Shown: positions 44,181-53,116 of the stretch, piece by piece
Layout: every line of letters starts with the position of its first letter
Numbering within the stretch: position 1 is the first letter of the stretch
Assembly: GCF_051132615.1 (NCBI RefSeq)
Contig: NZ_CP152375.1
Coordinates: forward strand, 248,001 to 312,000
Direction of reading: 5' to 3'
Source: G051132615 sp051132615
GTDB lineage: Bacteria; Pseudomonadota; Gammaproteobacteria; Burkholderiales; Neisseriaceae
Length of the DNA: 64,000 nt
Position numbers and translations under genes: made by a program
The notes under the pieces: generated by a model
The model's input: only the letters and a program-made list of their open reading frames with translations
Told to the model about the DNA's origin: nothing
Databases searched by the model: none

Positions 44181-45455
44181 ATGTCACTTAACAAAGAACT
44201 AGAACTGCGCAGAATAAATGCCACACCACAAGGTGTAGGCGTCATGTGTCAATTTTATGCAGCAAAAGCAAAAAACGCTGAAATATGGGATGTAGAAAAC
44301 AACCGTTATATTGATTTTGCGGGGGGAATTGGTGTTTTAAACACGGGTCATCTACACCCAAAAATAAAAGCTGCTGTTCAAGCACAATTAGAAGCTTTTA
44401 GTCACCCATGCTATCAGGTTGTTCCTTACGAGGGCTATATTACTGCGGCAGAACGCCTAAATGAATTGGCTCCCATTGAAGGCGCTAAAAAAACGGCTTT
44501 TTTCAGTACAGGTGCAGAAGCAGTTGAAAATGCGGTTAAAGTAGCACGCCAATATACGGGTAGACCTGGAGTCATCGCCTTTTATGGTGCTTTTCATGGA
44601 CGCACCAATTTAACCATGGCCTTAACAGGCAAAGTTGCCCCCTATAAATTAGGATTTGGCCCTTTTTCAGCAGATATTTATCATGCTTCTTACCCAAACG
44701 AGCTACATGGTGTCAGTGTAGAGGAGGCTATAACCAGCATTGAACATTTATTCAAAGCAGATATTGAAGCCAAACGTGTTGCTGCTATTATTTTAGAACC
44801 CATACAAGGTGAAGGTGGTTTCAACATTACCCCTGATATATTTATGCAAGCACTACGCAAAATCTGTGATGAACATGGCATTGTGCTCATTTTTGATGAA
44901 GTGCAATCTGGCTTTGCCCGTACAGGTAAATTATTTGCCAGTGAACACTACAGTGTCAAACCTGACCTAATTACCATGGCTAAATCATTGGCTGGAGGCT
45001 TTCCAATTTCAGCCTTGGTTGGCAAAGCGCAAATGATGGACTCCCCTAGTCGTGGTGGCTTGGGTGGGACGTATGCGGGTAACCCACTAGGATTGGCTGC
45101 TGTAAATGCTGTATTAGATGTCATAAAAGAAGAGCAATTATGTGAACGCTCAGAAAAATTAGGCATTAAATTAAAAACACGATTAGAAAATTTACGTCAA
45201 GACATACCTCAAATCAAAGACATACGTGGTCTTGGCAGTATGGTTGCTGTTGAATTCATGAAACCAAATACCAATCAAGCTGATGCTGAATTTACCTCAA
45301 AAGTACAAGCACACGCTTTAAAGAATGGTTTGATTTTACTCACTTGCGGCACACATTACAATGTTATTAGATTCCTTTACCCTTTAACCATAGAAGAACA
45401 CATATTTGACGAAGCTCTAGACAAACTTGAGGTTGCTTTACGAGTTGTTCAATAA
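44181..45455 (+). CDS. gabT: 4-Aminobutyrate aminotransferase
   Basis: PLP class III aminotransferase of 424 residues converting GABA and 2-oxoglutarate to succinate semialdehyde and glutamate. Seen: the FAGGIGVLNTGHLHPKI segment near 48, STGAEAVENAVKVAR near 110, the cofactor aspartate in LIFDEVQSGFARTG near 237, and the PLP lysine in ITMAKSLAGGFPISALV near 268. E. coli GabT is 426. AGGGAGA is the ribosome site. gabD follows after 62 bases, completing the GABA shunt. Confidence 0.94.
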   Translation: MSLNKELELRRINATPQGVGVMCQFYAAKAKNAEIWDVENNRYIDFAGGIGVLNTGHLHPKIKAAVQAQLEAFSHPCYQVVPYEGYITAAERLNELAPIEGAKKTAFFSTGAEAVENAVKVARQYTGRPGVIAFYGAFHGRTNLTMALTGKVAPYKLGFGPFSADIYHASYPNELHGVSVEEAITSIEHLFKADIEAKRVAAIILEPIQGEGGFNITPDIFMQALRKICDEHGIVLIFDEVQSGFARTGKLFASEHYSVKPDLITMAKSLAGGFPISALVGKAQMMDSPSRGGLGGTYAGNPLGLAAVNAVLDVIKEEQLCERSEKLGIKLKTRLENLRQDIPQIKDIRGLGSMVAVEFMKPNTNQADAEFTSKVQAHALKNGLILLTCGTHYNVIRFLYPLTIEEHIFDEALDKLEVALRVVQ

Positions 45456-45517
45456 AAAATAACCTATTTGGCAATATCGTTGAATACACTTTAATGAAAT
45501 TGATAAAGGAATGAAAA

Positions 45518-46969
45518 ATGCAACTTAGTGATATGGGGTTACTTAAAACCCAATGTTATATCAATGGTCAATGGATAGATGCACACAGTAAACAAACGAT
45601 CGATGTAACCAACCCTGCTACAGGACACATTATTGCGACTGTACCGAAAATGGGTCAAGATGAAGCATTGCTGGCAGTGACTGCTGCCCAAAAAGCAATG
45701 CAATCTTGGAAGAAAAAAACCGCAAAAGAGCGCTCTATTATTTTACGAAAATGGTTTAACTTAATGATGGAACATCAGGAAGATTTAGCCATTATTTTGA
45801 CTTCAGAGCAAGGCAAAGCTTTGGCTGAGGCAAAAGGTGAAACTGCTTATGGAGCCTCTTATATAGAATGGTATGCAGAAGAAGCCAAACGTATTTATGG
45901 TGACACCATTCCTCAAGCATCCTCTAACACACGTATTTTGGTTCAAAAAGAACCAATTGGCGTATGCGCTGCGATTACCCCTTGGAATTTTCCAAACGCA
46001 ATGATTACCCGTAAAGCAGCACCTGCATTAGCAGCTGGCTGTAGTTTTATTATCCGCCCTGCTTCACAAACCCCCCTTTCTGCTCTTGCCATCGCAGAAC
46101 TGGCCCACAGAGCAGGTATCCCTGCTGGTGTATTCAATGTAATTACTGGTAGTTCCACACAAATAGGGAAAGTATTAACAGGAAACGACACAATAAAAAA
46201 ATTCAGCTTCACAGGTTCTACAGAAGTTGGACGAGAACTGATTGCTCAATGCGCCCCTACTGTCAAAAAAGTCTCAATGGAATTAGGAGGCAATGCACCT
46301 TTTATCGTCTTTGATGATGCAAATATTGATGCAGCTATTGAAGGCGCTCTAATTTCAAAATTCCGTAATTCTGGCCAAACCTGTGTTTGTGCCAACCGCC
46401 TATATGTGCAAGAAAATATATACGATGAATTTGTTGAAAAACTCACACAAGCCGTAAAAAAATTCAAATTAGGTAATGGGCTGGAAGCAGGTACAACTCA
46501 TGGTCCACTTATTGATCAAGCAGCGGTTGATAAGATTAAAGATCATATTGCTGATGCCCTCACTAAAGGAGCACAAGTTGTTTTAGGAGGAAAAGAAAGT
46601 GAGCTAGGGGGCTTATTTTTTGAACCAACCATCATCAAAAATGTGACACAGCAGATGAAAGTTGCAAAAGAAGAAACATTTGCACCACTAGCGCCCATAT
46701 TTAAATTTAAAACCGAAGACGAAGTCATTGGCTATGCCAATGATACTATTTTCGGCTTGGCCAGCTACTTTTATAGTAGAGATATAGGTAGAATATTCCG
46801 TGTAGCCGAACAACTAGAATATGGTATGGTTGCAATTAATTCAGGTGCGCTATCCAATGAGGCAGCTCCTTTTGGCGGTGTCAAACAATCGGGCTTAGGC
46901 AGAGAAGGCTCAAAATATGGCATCGAAGATTATATTGAAATAAAATATCTATTAGTTGGTGGTATTTAA
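45518..46969 (+). CDS. gabD: Succinate-semialdehyde dehydrogenase
   Basis: Oxidises succinate semialdehyde to succinate, feeding the citric acid cycle. 483 residues (482 in E. coli). The general-base glutamate is in SMELGGNAPFIVFDDANI near 255, and the catalytic cysteine in SGQTCVCANRLYV near 288. The second cysteine two residues later could form the redox disulfide known in GabD. AAAGGAATG precedes the ATG. It acts with GabT next to it. Confidence 0.94.
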   Translation: MQLSDMGLLKTQCYINGQWIDAHSKQTIDVTNPATGHIIATVPKMGQDEALLAVTAAQKAMQSWKKKTAKERSIILRKWFNLMMEHQEDLAIILTSEQGKALAEAKGETAYGASYIEWYAEEAKRIYGDTIPQASSNTRILVQKEPIGVCAAITPWNFPNAMITRKAAPALAAGCSFIIRPASQTPLSALAIAELAHRAGIPAGVFNVITGSSTQIGKVLTGNDTIKKFSFTGSTEVGRELIAQCAPTVKKVSMELGGNAPFIVFDDANIDAAIEGALISKFRNSGQTCVCANRLYVQENIYDEFVEKLTQAVKKFKLGNGLEAGTTHGPLIDQAAVDKIKDHIADALTKGAQVVLGGKESELGGLFFEPTIIKNVTQQMKVAKEETFAPLAPIFKFKTEDEVIGYANDTIFGLASYFYSRDIGRIFRVAEQLEYGMVAINSGALSNEAAPFGGVKQSGLGREGSKYGIEDYIEIKYLLVGGI

Positions 46970-46975
46970 ATGATC

Positions 46976-47011
46976 TATACCTGTTTAAATCAAGCGGGTA
47001 TATTTATTTCT
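46976..47011 (+). terminator. Possible weak terminator after gabD
   Basis: TATACC (46976-46981) pairs with GGTATA (46997-47002) across a 15-base loop, followed by TTTATTTCTT. The stem is short and the loop long. Confidence 0.35.
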
Positions 47012-47052
47012 TCTTAATGTCCTCATTTTATTTTTCTATACAAAGGAGAATC

Positions 47053-47475
47053 ATGATGTTAAAAAAACTCATCTATACTGGTTTATGCCTCAGTATTTTA
47101 TCAAGTCTAAGCTATGCTGAAGTATACAATGAGCAAAATATTATTTCTTTAAATAAAGAAAAAGCTGCCGGCGGGCAAGGTGTTTTGTATGGTAAATATG
47201 CTTTTACTCGTGATACAGCCAAAGCAAGCGATGCGATTAAAGAAATCAGCATTCTTACTTTAAATCCAGGTGACTCAATAGGCTATCATAAACATATAAC
47301 AAATGAAGATACTTATATTATCATTTCTGGTACTGGAACATTTACAGATAAAGACGGAAAACAATACCCCGTTAAAGCTGGCGACATGACTCTGGTGAGA
47401 CAAGGTGAATCACATGGTTTAGCCAATACAGGCACAGAACCTCTAATATTTGTGGATATCATTGCGGAAAAATAA
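47053..47475 (+). CDS. Exported cupin-domain protein
   Basis: A 140-residue protein from the ATG at 47053 (an ATG one codon later is equally good; GGAG lies four and seven bases away). The signal peptide ends SLSYA, near residue 22. The single cupin domain has the metal-type motif GYHKHITNEDTYIIISG, then AGDMTLVRQGESHGLANTG. It may bind a metal and a small ligand in the periplasm. A longer frame adds 12 unsupported residues. It lies between gabD and potG, so a link to amine use is possible but unproven. Confidence 0.75.
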   Translation: MMLKKLIYTGLCLSILSSLSYAEVYNEQNIISLNKEKAAGGQGVLYGKYAFTRDTAKASDAIKEISILTLNPGDSIGYHKHITNEDTYIIISGTGTFTDKDGKQYPVKAGDMTLVRQGESHGLANTGTEPLIFVDIIAEK

Positions 47476-47914
47476 TATCCATCATACTTTATTATGGGTA
47501 AGATAAATCTATCTTACCCATAATAAACAAAAAGCAACACTCTAAAACAATAAAAACATAAACATAAAAAAATCACTGTTTTTTCATATTTAATTTTTAC
47601 CATTTCTTAAAACATTACTTGCAAGATCACGCATCTTGGTTTACCCTTCGTCTGAATTTGCTTGAAATACACATAACAATAGCAAACTTTCAATACACCA
47701 TATTTAGCGTAATATTCTTTTTGAACTGGCAGGCATAATGAGCACACACTCACCTACTCAAACTAACTTTTCTTTTAGTTTTTCCTGCTTTCTGGCTTTA
47801 TTACTGAATCAATTGTATTCGTGTAGTATATAAATATTATATTTATTAATATTTTAAATATCATATCCTTTTGCTATAACACAAAATAATATTCGATTTT
47901 ATGGAGTTTTTCTC
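47476..47914. other. Intergenic region before potGHI
   Basis: 439 bases. The left end has a 17-bp hairpin (47489-47526). The right part is very AT-rich and must hold the potG promoter, which I could not place. A 31-codon ORF at 47738-47833 is too weak to call. No RNA gene was recognised. Confidence 0.5.
47489..47526. terminator. Long hairpin after the cupin gene
   Basis: Perfect 17-bp stem TTATTATGGGTAAGATA / TATCTTACCCATAATAA with a 4-base loop AATC, 14 bases after the stop. No T-run follows on either strand, so it may protect the mRNA end rather than terminate by itself. Confidence 0.6.
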
Positions 47915-49039
47915 ATGACTCAAAATGACAAAAATAACGAGAACCCTATACCTTATTTACAAATTCAAGGTATCGCAAAAAGATTTGATGATAATTATGC
48001 AGTTGATCATATTGATTTAACCATCAACAAAAATGAAATTTTTGCATTATTAGGTAGCTCAGGTAGTGGTAAATCAACATTGCTGCGTATGCTCGCTGGC
48101 ATGGAAGCGCCGACATCAGGAAAAATTATTCTTGATGGACAAGATATCACCAAACTGGCTCCTTACGATCGTCCAATCAATATGATGTTTCAAAGTTATG
48201 CCCTTTTCCCCCATATGACGGTAGAACAAAATATCGCTTTTGGTCTCATACAAGATAAATTGCCCAAAGATGAAATCAAAGCACGTGTAGAAGAAATGCT
48301 CAAATTGGTGCAGATGACTAAATACGCGACACGCAAACCACACCAGCTATCAGGTGGGCAACAACAACGTATTGCATTAGCTAGAAGCCTAGCCAAGCGT
48401 CCCAAAGTATTATTGCTGGATGAGCCTTTAGGTGCATTAGATAAAAAACTACGTCAACAAACACAATTAGAACTGGTCAATACTCTAGAAAAAGTAGGCG
48501 TTACTTGTATTATGGTGACCCATGATCAAGAAGAAGCCATGACCATGTCCACCCGAATTGCCATTATGTCTGAAGGCCAGTTAATGCAAGTGGGTACACC
48601 TACTGAAATTTACGACTTCCCAAACAGCCGCTTTACTGCTGAATTTATTGGAGAAACCAATATTTTTAATGGCACAATTGCTGTTGATGAACGCGATAGA
48701 GTTGAAATTGCTTGCCCTGATTTACCCGTTCATATTTTATTAAAACATGGCATTAGTGGTCATGAAGGGCAAGAATTGTGGATCAACATCAGACCCGAGG
48801 ATGTTCGTTTAGATAAAGAGAAACCAGATCAAGAATATAACTGCGCCAAAGGCATTGTCAAAGAAATCGCTTACTTAGGCAGCTTTGCTATTTATCATGT
48901 CAAATTAGAAAGTGGCAAAATGGTGAAATCGACAGTTCCTTCTTCTCGTTGGTATTTAAATGATGAAGCACCGCCCACATGGGAAGAGACTGTTTATATT
49001 AGCTGGCGCTCCAATTTACCTGTTGTATTGACCCGATAA
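47915..49039 (+). CDS. potG: Putrescine-type ABC transporter ATPase (PotG)
   Basis: ATP-binding subunit of a polyamine importer, 374 residues. Walker A LGSSGSGKST near 52, signature LSGGQQQRIALARSLAKRP near 150, Walker B VLLLDEPLGALD near 172, and a C-terminal TOBE-type domain. The segments RPINMMFQSYALFPHMTVEQ and GVTCIMVTHDQEEAMTM are closest to PotG of the PotFGHI putrescine system as I remember it. GGAG precedes the ATG. It is followed by potH and potI. No substrate-binding protein gene (potF) lies next to it. Confidence 0.88.
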   Translation: MTQNDKNNENPIPYLQIQGIAKRFDDNYAVDHIDLTINKNEIFALLGSSGSGKSTLLRMLAGMEAPTSGKIILDGQDITKLAPYDRPINMMFQSYALFPHMTVEQNIAFGLIQDKLPKDEIKARVEEMLKLVQMTKYATRKPHQLSGGQQQRIALARSLAKRPKVLLLDEPLGALDKKLRQQTQLELVNTLEKVGVTCIMVTHDQEEAMTMSTRIAIMSEGQLMQVGTPTEIYDFPNSRFTAEFIGETNIFNGTIAVDERDRVEIACPDLPVHILLKHGISGHEGQELWINIRPEDVRLDKEKPDQEYNCAKGIVKEIAYLGSFAIYHVKLESGKMVKSTVPSSRWYLNDEAPPTWEETVYISWRSNLPVVLTR

Positions 49040-49051
49040 AAGGATCAAACC

Positions 49052-50059
49052 ATGTTCACTAATGGCTTTTTCAAAACCTTTTCTGTTGGTAAAATGAGAG
49101 CGTTGTTGTCTTATATCAATCGTAATTTAGTGATTGCAATCCCTTTTACGTGGTTAGTGGTTTTATTCCTGATTCCTTTCTTTATTATTTTGAAAATCAG
49201 TTTTGCTGAACAAAATATCAGTATCCCACCTTATACCCCTTTAATTAGCCATGATAGTGAAATGGGGCAATTGACCTTTTCCGTAACCTATTATAATTAT
49301 ACGGATATATTTGAAGATTACTGGCATACCTTACGTACAGAATTTAATCCATTTAATAGCGAAAATGGACAAAATATCTATTTGCAAACCTATATTTCAT
49401 CCATAAAAGTAGCCATTACCACAACTTTACTTTGTTTGCTCTTAGGCTACCCAATAGCCTATGCCATTGCCAGAGCTAAACCGACCATTCGCAATGCCTT
49501 GCTTTTAGCGATTATGTTGCCCTTTTGGACTTCATTTTTACTCAGAGTCTATGCTTGGATGGGTTTATTAAGCCAAAATGGTTTAATCAATCAATTTTTA
49601 CAAAAAATGAATGTCATCAATGAACCATTACAACTTTTTTATAACAGCTTTTCATTAAACATTGTGATGGTCTATACCTATCTACCTTTTATGATTTTGC
49701 CATTGTATGCACATTTAGTAAAATTTGATAACCGCTTACTCGAGGCAGTTAATGACTTAGGTGCTCGCCCAATTAAAGCGTTTTATTCCATTACCTTGCC
49801 TTTATCTAAAGGCGGTATTATTGCTGGTTCAATGATGGTATTTATTCCTGCAGTAGGTGAATATGTGATTCCAGAATTAGTCGGCGGTCCATCTAATTTA
49901 ATGATTGGTAAAGTATTATGGCAATCATTCTTTGATCAAAACAACTGGCCTTTGGCTTCTGCTATCGCTGTTATTATGGTGATCTTGCTGGTGATTCCTA
50001 TTGCTCTATTTCATCGCTATGAAGCTAATAAAGATTTAGAAGGAGCACAACATGTATAA
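49052..50059 (+). CDS. potH: Putrescine-type ABC permease (PotH)
   Basis: Inner-membrane permease of 335 residues with six or so membrane helices. The ABC-contact EAA motif reads EAVNDLGARPIKAFYSITLP near residue 231. A long periplasmic loop follows the first helix (about 55-100), as in PotH/PotB. Its end overlaps the potI start by eight bases, so the pair is made together. Confidence 0.88.
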   Translation: MFTNGFFKTFSVGKMRALLSYINRNLVIAIPFTWLVVLFLIPFFIILKISFAEQNISIPPYTPLISHDSEMGQLTFSVTYYNYTDIFEDYWHTLRTEFNPFNSENGQNIYLQTYISSIKVAITTTLLCLLLGYPIAYAIARAKPTIRNALLLAIMLPFWTSFLLRVYAWMGLLSQNGLINQFLQKMNVINEPLQLFYNSFSLNIVMVYTYLPFMILPLYAHLVKFDNRLLEAVNDLGARPIKAFYSITLPLSKGGIIAGSMMVFIPAVGEYVIPELVGGPSNLMIGKVLWQSFFDQNNWPLASAIAVIMVILLVIPIALFHRYEANKDLEGAQHV

Positions 50060-50903
50060 TGCGGGCAAATTATCTTGGTTTTCTAAATCTGCTTTGGCAA
50101 TAGGACTACTGTTCTTATATATTCCAATTATCAGTTTGATTATTTACTCCTTTAATGCATCTAGACTCGTCACTGTATGGGGTGGTTTTTCAACTCACTG
50201 GTACAGTATACTATTAGAAGATGAGCAGATTTTAGATGCAGCATGGCTATCATTAAAACTGGCTTTTGCATCCGCTGCATCCGCTGCTGTTTTAGGCACC
50301 ATGGCAGGTTTTATTCTGGCTCGATTTAAACGTTTTAAAGGCCGCACTTTATTTGCAGGAATGGTCACAGCACCAATGGTCATGCCTGAAGTTATTACAG
50401 GCCTTTCAATGCTTTTATTGATTATTCAAATACAACAACTCTTACAAAACACTAGCTGGCATTTTGAACGTGGGATGTTTACCATTTGGTTAGGACACAC
50501 CACCTTATGTATGGCTTATGTGACGGTTCTTATCCGTTCTCGCCTAATTGAATTAGATAGATCGTTAGAAGAAGCTGCAATGGATTTAGGCGCAAAACCC
50601 CTCAAAGTATTTTTTGTAATTACTTTACCCATCATTGCACCTGCCATTGCTTCTGGCTTTTTATTAGCCATCACCTTATCTTTAGATGATTTAGTGATCG
50701 CATCATTTTTATCAGGGCCAGGTTCTTCTACTCTGCCCCAAGTAATTTTTTCAAAAATACGGATGGGATTAAATCCAACAATCAATGCATTAGCAACCAT
50801 TATTGTGCTGGTTGTGGGTATATTAGTTGTGGGTGCAAACTACTTAATGATGCATTCCCAACGTAAACGAGACAAAGAAATTGCCGCAGCAACAAAATCA
50901 TAA
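50052..50903 (+). CDS. potI: Putrescine-type ABC permease (PotI)
   Basis: Second permease, 283 residues (281 in E. coli PotI). Six membrane helices; the EAA motif reads EEAAMDLGAKPLKVFFVITL near 174. The SLDDLVIASFLSGPGSSTLP segment near 215 is typical of PotI/PotC. The last residues are Lys/Arg-rich and cytoplasmic. It is the last gene of the unit and is followed by a strong terminator. Confidence 0.88.
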   Translation: MYNAGKLSWFSKSALAIGLLFLYIPIISLIIYSFNASRLVTVWGGFSTHWYSILLEDEQILDAAWLSLKLAFASAASAAVLGTMAGFILARFKRFKGRTLFAGMVTAPMVMPEVITGLSMLLLIIQIQQLLQNTSWHFERGMFTIWLGHTTLCMAYVTVLIRSRLIELDRSLEEAAMDLGAKPLKVFFVITLPIIAPAIASGFLLAITLSLDDLVIASFLSGPGSSTLPQVIFSKIRMGLNPTINALATIIVLVVGILVVGANYLMMHSQRKRDKEIAAATKS

Positions 50904-50930
50904 AATAGAAAAACCCCATTATTTATAACA

Positions 50931-50963
50931 AAAAAGGCTGAATAAATTTATTCAGCCTTTTTT
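50931..50963. terminator. Bidirectional terminator, potI / DUF1841
   Basis: Perfect inverted repeat AAAAAGGCTGAATAAA / TTTATTCAGCCTTTTT with A- and T-runs, between genes that converge on it. Confidence 0.9.
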
Positions 50964-50977
50964 ATATGCACTACCAA

Positions 50978-51445
50978 CTAAACTTCATGAGGATTCACTC
51001 TTTGCTGTTCTTCTTCTGATAAGTTTAAAGTTTGGCGTAATTGCGTCACATATAAATTAACATCAAACCCTGTCTTGTGTCGTTGTGCCTGCCAAATCAT
51101 TTCTACCAATGCATCCATCATCACATGTTCAGCTTCATGAATACCATCATGTTTTTGGGCCAATTGCTGAGCGATGTCAGCAATACCAGGCGGTTGGTTG
51201 ATGACACATTGTTCTTGCAAAGACAAATGTAAAGACATATGCAAAAAAGGATTCGTCTCTCCATTTTCTGGCAACCATTGTGTATCCAAATATGCATCAA
51301 TATTGTCTAAAAAATGCTGATATTCAGGATGCTCCAAAATAATGGCCAATGCTTTTTTTTGTAAAGCATCCAATTGGCCATTAGACCGCAATTGCCAAAC
51401 TTGAGCAAAAAACCGCCTCACCTCAGTAGAGTTAATATTAAACAT
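50978..51445 (-). CDS. DUF1841 protein
   Basis: A 155-residue soluble protein of the DUF1841 family found in beta- and gammaproteobacteria. Seen: MFNINSTEVRRFFAQVWQL at the start, the ENGETNPFLHMSLHLSLQEQ segment near 60-79, and HDGIHEAEHVMMDALVEMIW near 99-118. These His/Glu-rich helices could bind a metal, but no function is known. It may be cotranscribed with nlpD upstream, although a hairpin lies between them. Confidence 0.8.
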   Translation of the reverse strand: MFNINSTEVRRFFAQVWQLRSNGQLDALQKKALAIILEHPEYQHFLDNIDAYLDTQWLPENGETNPFLHMSLHLSLQEQCVINQPPGIADIAQQLAQKHDGIHEAEHVMMDALVEMIWQAQRHKTGFDVNLYVTQLRQTLNLSEEEQQRVNPHEV

Positions 51446-51462
51446 CTCATATCCTAATTAAA

Positions 51463-51498
51463 TTGGGCAGCCATCTTGATCAAAGAAAAGCTGCCCAA
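51463..51498 (-). terminator. Hairpin after nlpD
   Basis: 9-bp stem TTGGGCAGC / GCTGCCCAA with an 18-base loop that itself contains TTGATCAA. On the minus strand AATTTAATTAGG follows, a weak T-run. Confidence 0.55.
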
Positions 51499-51517
51499 AT
51501 CACTTACTCACACCAAA

Positions 51518-52381
51518 TTAAAATTTAACAAATTGGCTAGGATCCACAGGTTTACCTTGCTTACGAATTTCAAAATGTAATTTCACTCTATCAGCATCAG
51601 AATTGCCCATTTCTGCAATTTTTTGGCCTTTAGTTACATTTTGCCCTTCTTTAACCAATAAAGTCTGGTTATGTGCGTATGCAGATAAATAAGTTGTATT
51701 GTGTTGAATAATAATCAAATTACCATAACCACGTAATCCATTTCCACTATATACCACTTTACCTGCTGAAGCTGCAACAACAGGCTGTCCTTTTGTTCCT
51801 GCAATATCTACACCTTTATTGGCATCTGTAAACCGAGTAATCACTGTTCCTTGTGTTGGTACAACCCAATTCACGTTACCTGTGCCTTTGGGCGTATCAT
51901 CAACAGTTGTCGGTTTTGTTGCTGTCGCTGTAGAGCTTGCTGTACCAGTCGCCGCCGTTACACTACTACCACCTTGTGGTGGTTTCACATAAAGATTTTG
52001 TCCAAGTCTGACTGTGATATCAGGCATATTGTTCCACGCAATGATGCTGTCTTGTGGCACACCATAGCGCTTAGAAATATTATATAAAGTATCCCCTGCC
52101 ACCACTGTATGTACCTTCGCATTAATATCTACTGGCGCATTCGAAGGTATATAGGTTCCAGATGATGTGCCACCAGTATAGGAGCCTGAAGTTGGGGGAG
52201 AATAAGCGTTATCTGTTGAGCCACTGGGCTGGCTACCGCCTGTATTATAAGAAGGCACAGTAGCATCTGGCTGGGTCTGCTCTACTGGTGCAGCTGGTTG
52301 CTTTAACCATGAACAAGAAGCTGTACTTAACGCCATAACAATTAATATACTGCCCTTTTTAACATAACTCGCTACTGTCAT
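51518..52381 (-). CDS. nlpD: NlpD-like LysM/LytM lipoprotein, amidase activator
   Basis: Outer-membrane lipoprotein of 287 residues. The signal peptide ends TASC with cysteine 23. A Ser/Gly/Thr-rich linker follows, then one LysM domain (about 88-132, VVAGDTLYNISKRYGVPQD) that binds peptidoglycan. The C-terminal M23/LytM domain (about 185-285) lacks the first metal histidine (NKGVDIAG where active enzymes have H-x-G-x-D) and keeps only part of the HxH motif (LHFEIR). So it should not cut the wall itself but activate an AmiC-type amidase at division, as E. coli NlpD does. The gene order surE-pcm-nlpD is standard. Confidence 0.93.
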   Translation of the reverse strand: MTVASYVKKGSILIVMALSTASCSWLKQPAAPVEQTQPDATVPSYNTGGSQPSGSTDNAYSPPTSGSYTGGTSSGTYIPSNAPVDINAKVHTVVAGDTLYNISKRYGVPQDSIIAWNNMPDITVRLGQNLYVKPPQGGSSVTAATGTASSTATATKPTTVDDTPKGTGNVNWVVPTQGTVITRFTDANKGVDIAGTKGQPVVAASAGKVVYSGNGLRGYGNLIIIQHNTTYLSAYAHNQTLLVKEGQNVTKGQKIAEMGNSDADRVKLHFEIRKQGKPVDPSQFVKF

Positions 52382-52450
52382 TTTTACCCTCGATTGGTCT
52401 ATTTTCTATATAAACTGAGCCATTTTGCCGCAGCGGCTACTGCGCGTCAA

Positions 52451-53116
52451 TTAAATTGTGCTATTGATTAATGGAACAAAACACGCTTTTTCCATACATG
52501 ACTCTAAAAAACCCTGCTCTCTTTTCTCTATTACCCATAAGTATTGTTCATTCTCTTCGCCTAGAGGAATAACCAACTTTCCACCAACAGCTAACTGATT
52601 CAATAAAGCAGCAGGTACTTCCTTGGGCGCGGCAGTGACAATAATACCATCAAACGGTGCTTGATTTTTGAGTCCCTGATAACCGTCTGCACACAAAAAT
52701 CGAACATTATTTTTTGGGTCAACTTTCGCCAAATTTTTCTTGGCTTGTTCAGATAACAACTCTAAACGCTCAATCGAAATAATCTGTTTCACTTTAAGTG
52801 CCGCCAAAACAGCCGTTTGATAACCACAACCTGAACCAATCTCCAAAATTTTATGAGGTATTTGTCCAGTTGTTGGCAGTAAAAGTTCCGTCATTCTTGC
52901 AACAGAATAAGGCTGAGAAATAGTTTGTCCAAGCCCAATAGGTAAAGCAACATGATCATATGCACTATAAACCAAGGCCTCTTCTACAAATAAATGCCGT
53001 GGCACCAAGAGCATCGCTTGCAATACCCGCTCATCTTTAATGCCCATATCAACCAGCTTATGTACCATACGCTGGCGCCGCAAAACAAATGTATCAGGTG
53101 TGGATATAACCTTCAT
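52451..53116 (-). CDS. pcm: Protein-L-isoaspartate O-methyltransferase
   Basis: Repairs isoaspartyl residues in aged proteins using S-adenosylmethionine. 221 residues. The AdoMet site is KILEIGSGCGYQTAVLAAL near 88-106. The substrate-side segment LPIGLGQTISQPYSVARM is near 60, and GIIVTAAPKEVPAALLNQL near 155. Its ATG overlaps the end of surE by four bases. Confidence 0.95.
   Translation of the reverse strand: MKVISTPDTFVLRRQRMVHKLVDMGIKDERVLQAMLLVPRHLFVEEALVYSAYDHVALPIGLGQTISQPYSVARMTELLLPTTGQIPHKILEIGSGCGYQTAVLAALKVKQIISIERLELLSEQAKKNLAKVDPKNNVRFLCADGYQGLKNQAPFDGIIVTAAPKEVPAALLNQLAVGGKLVIPLGEENEQYLWVIEKREQGFLESCMEKACFVPLINSTI

Noticed and set aside
47738..47833. 31-codon ORF before potG (a short Ser/Leu-rich peptide)
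   Set aside because: Only a weak AGG precedes the ATG, no similarity is recognised, and the composition looks like AT-rich chance sequence.
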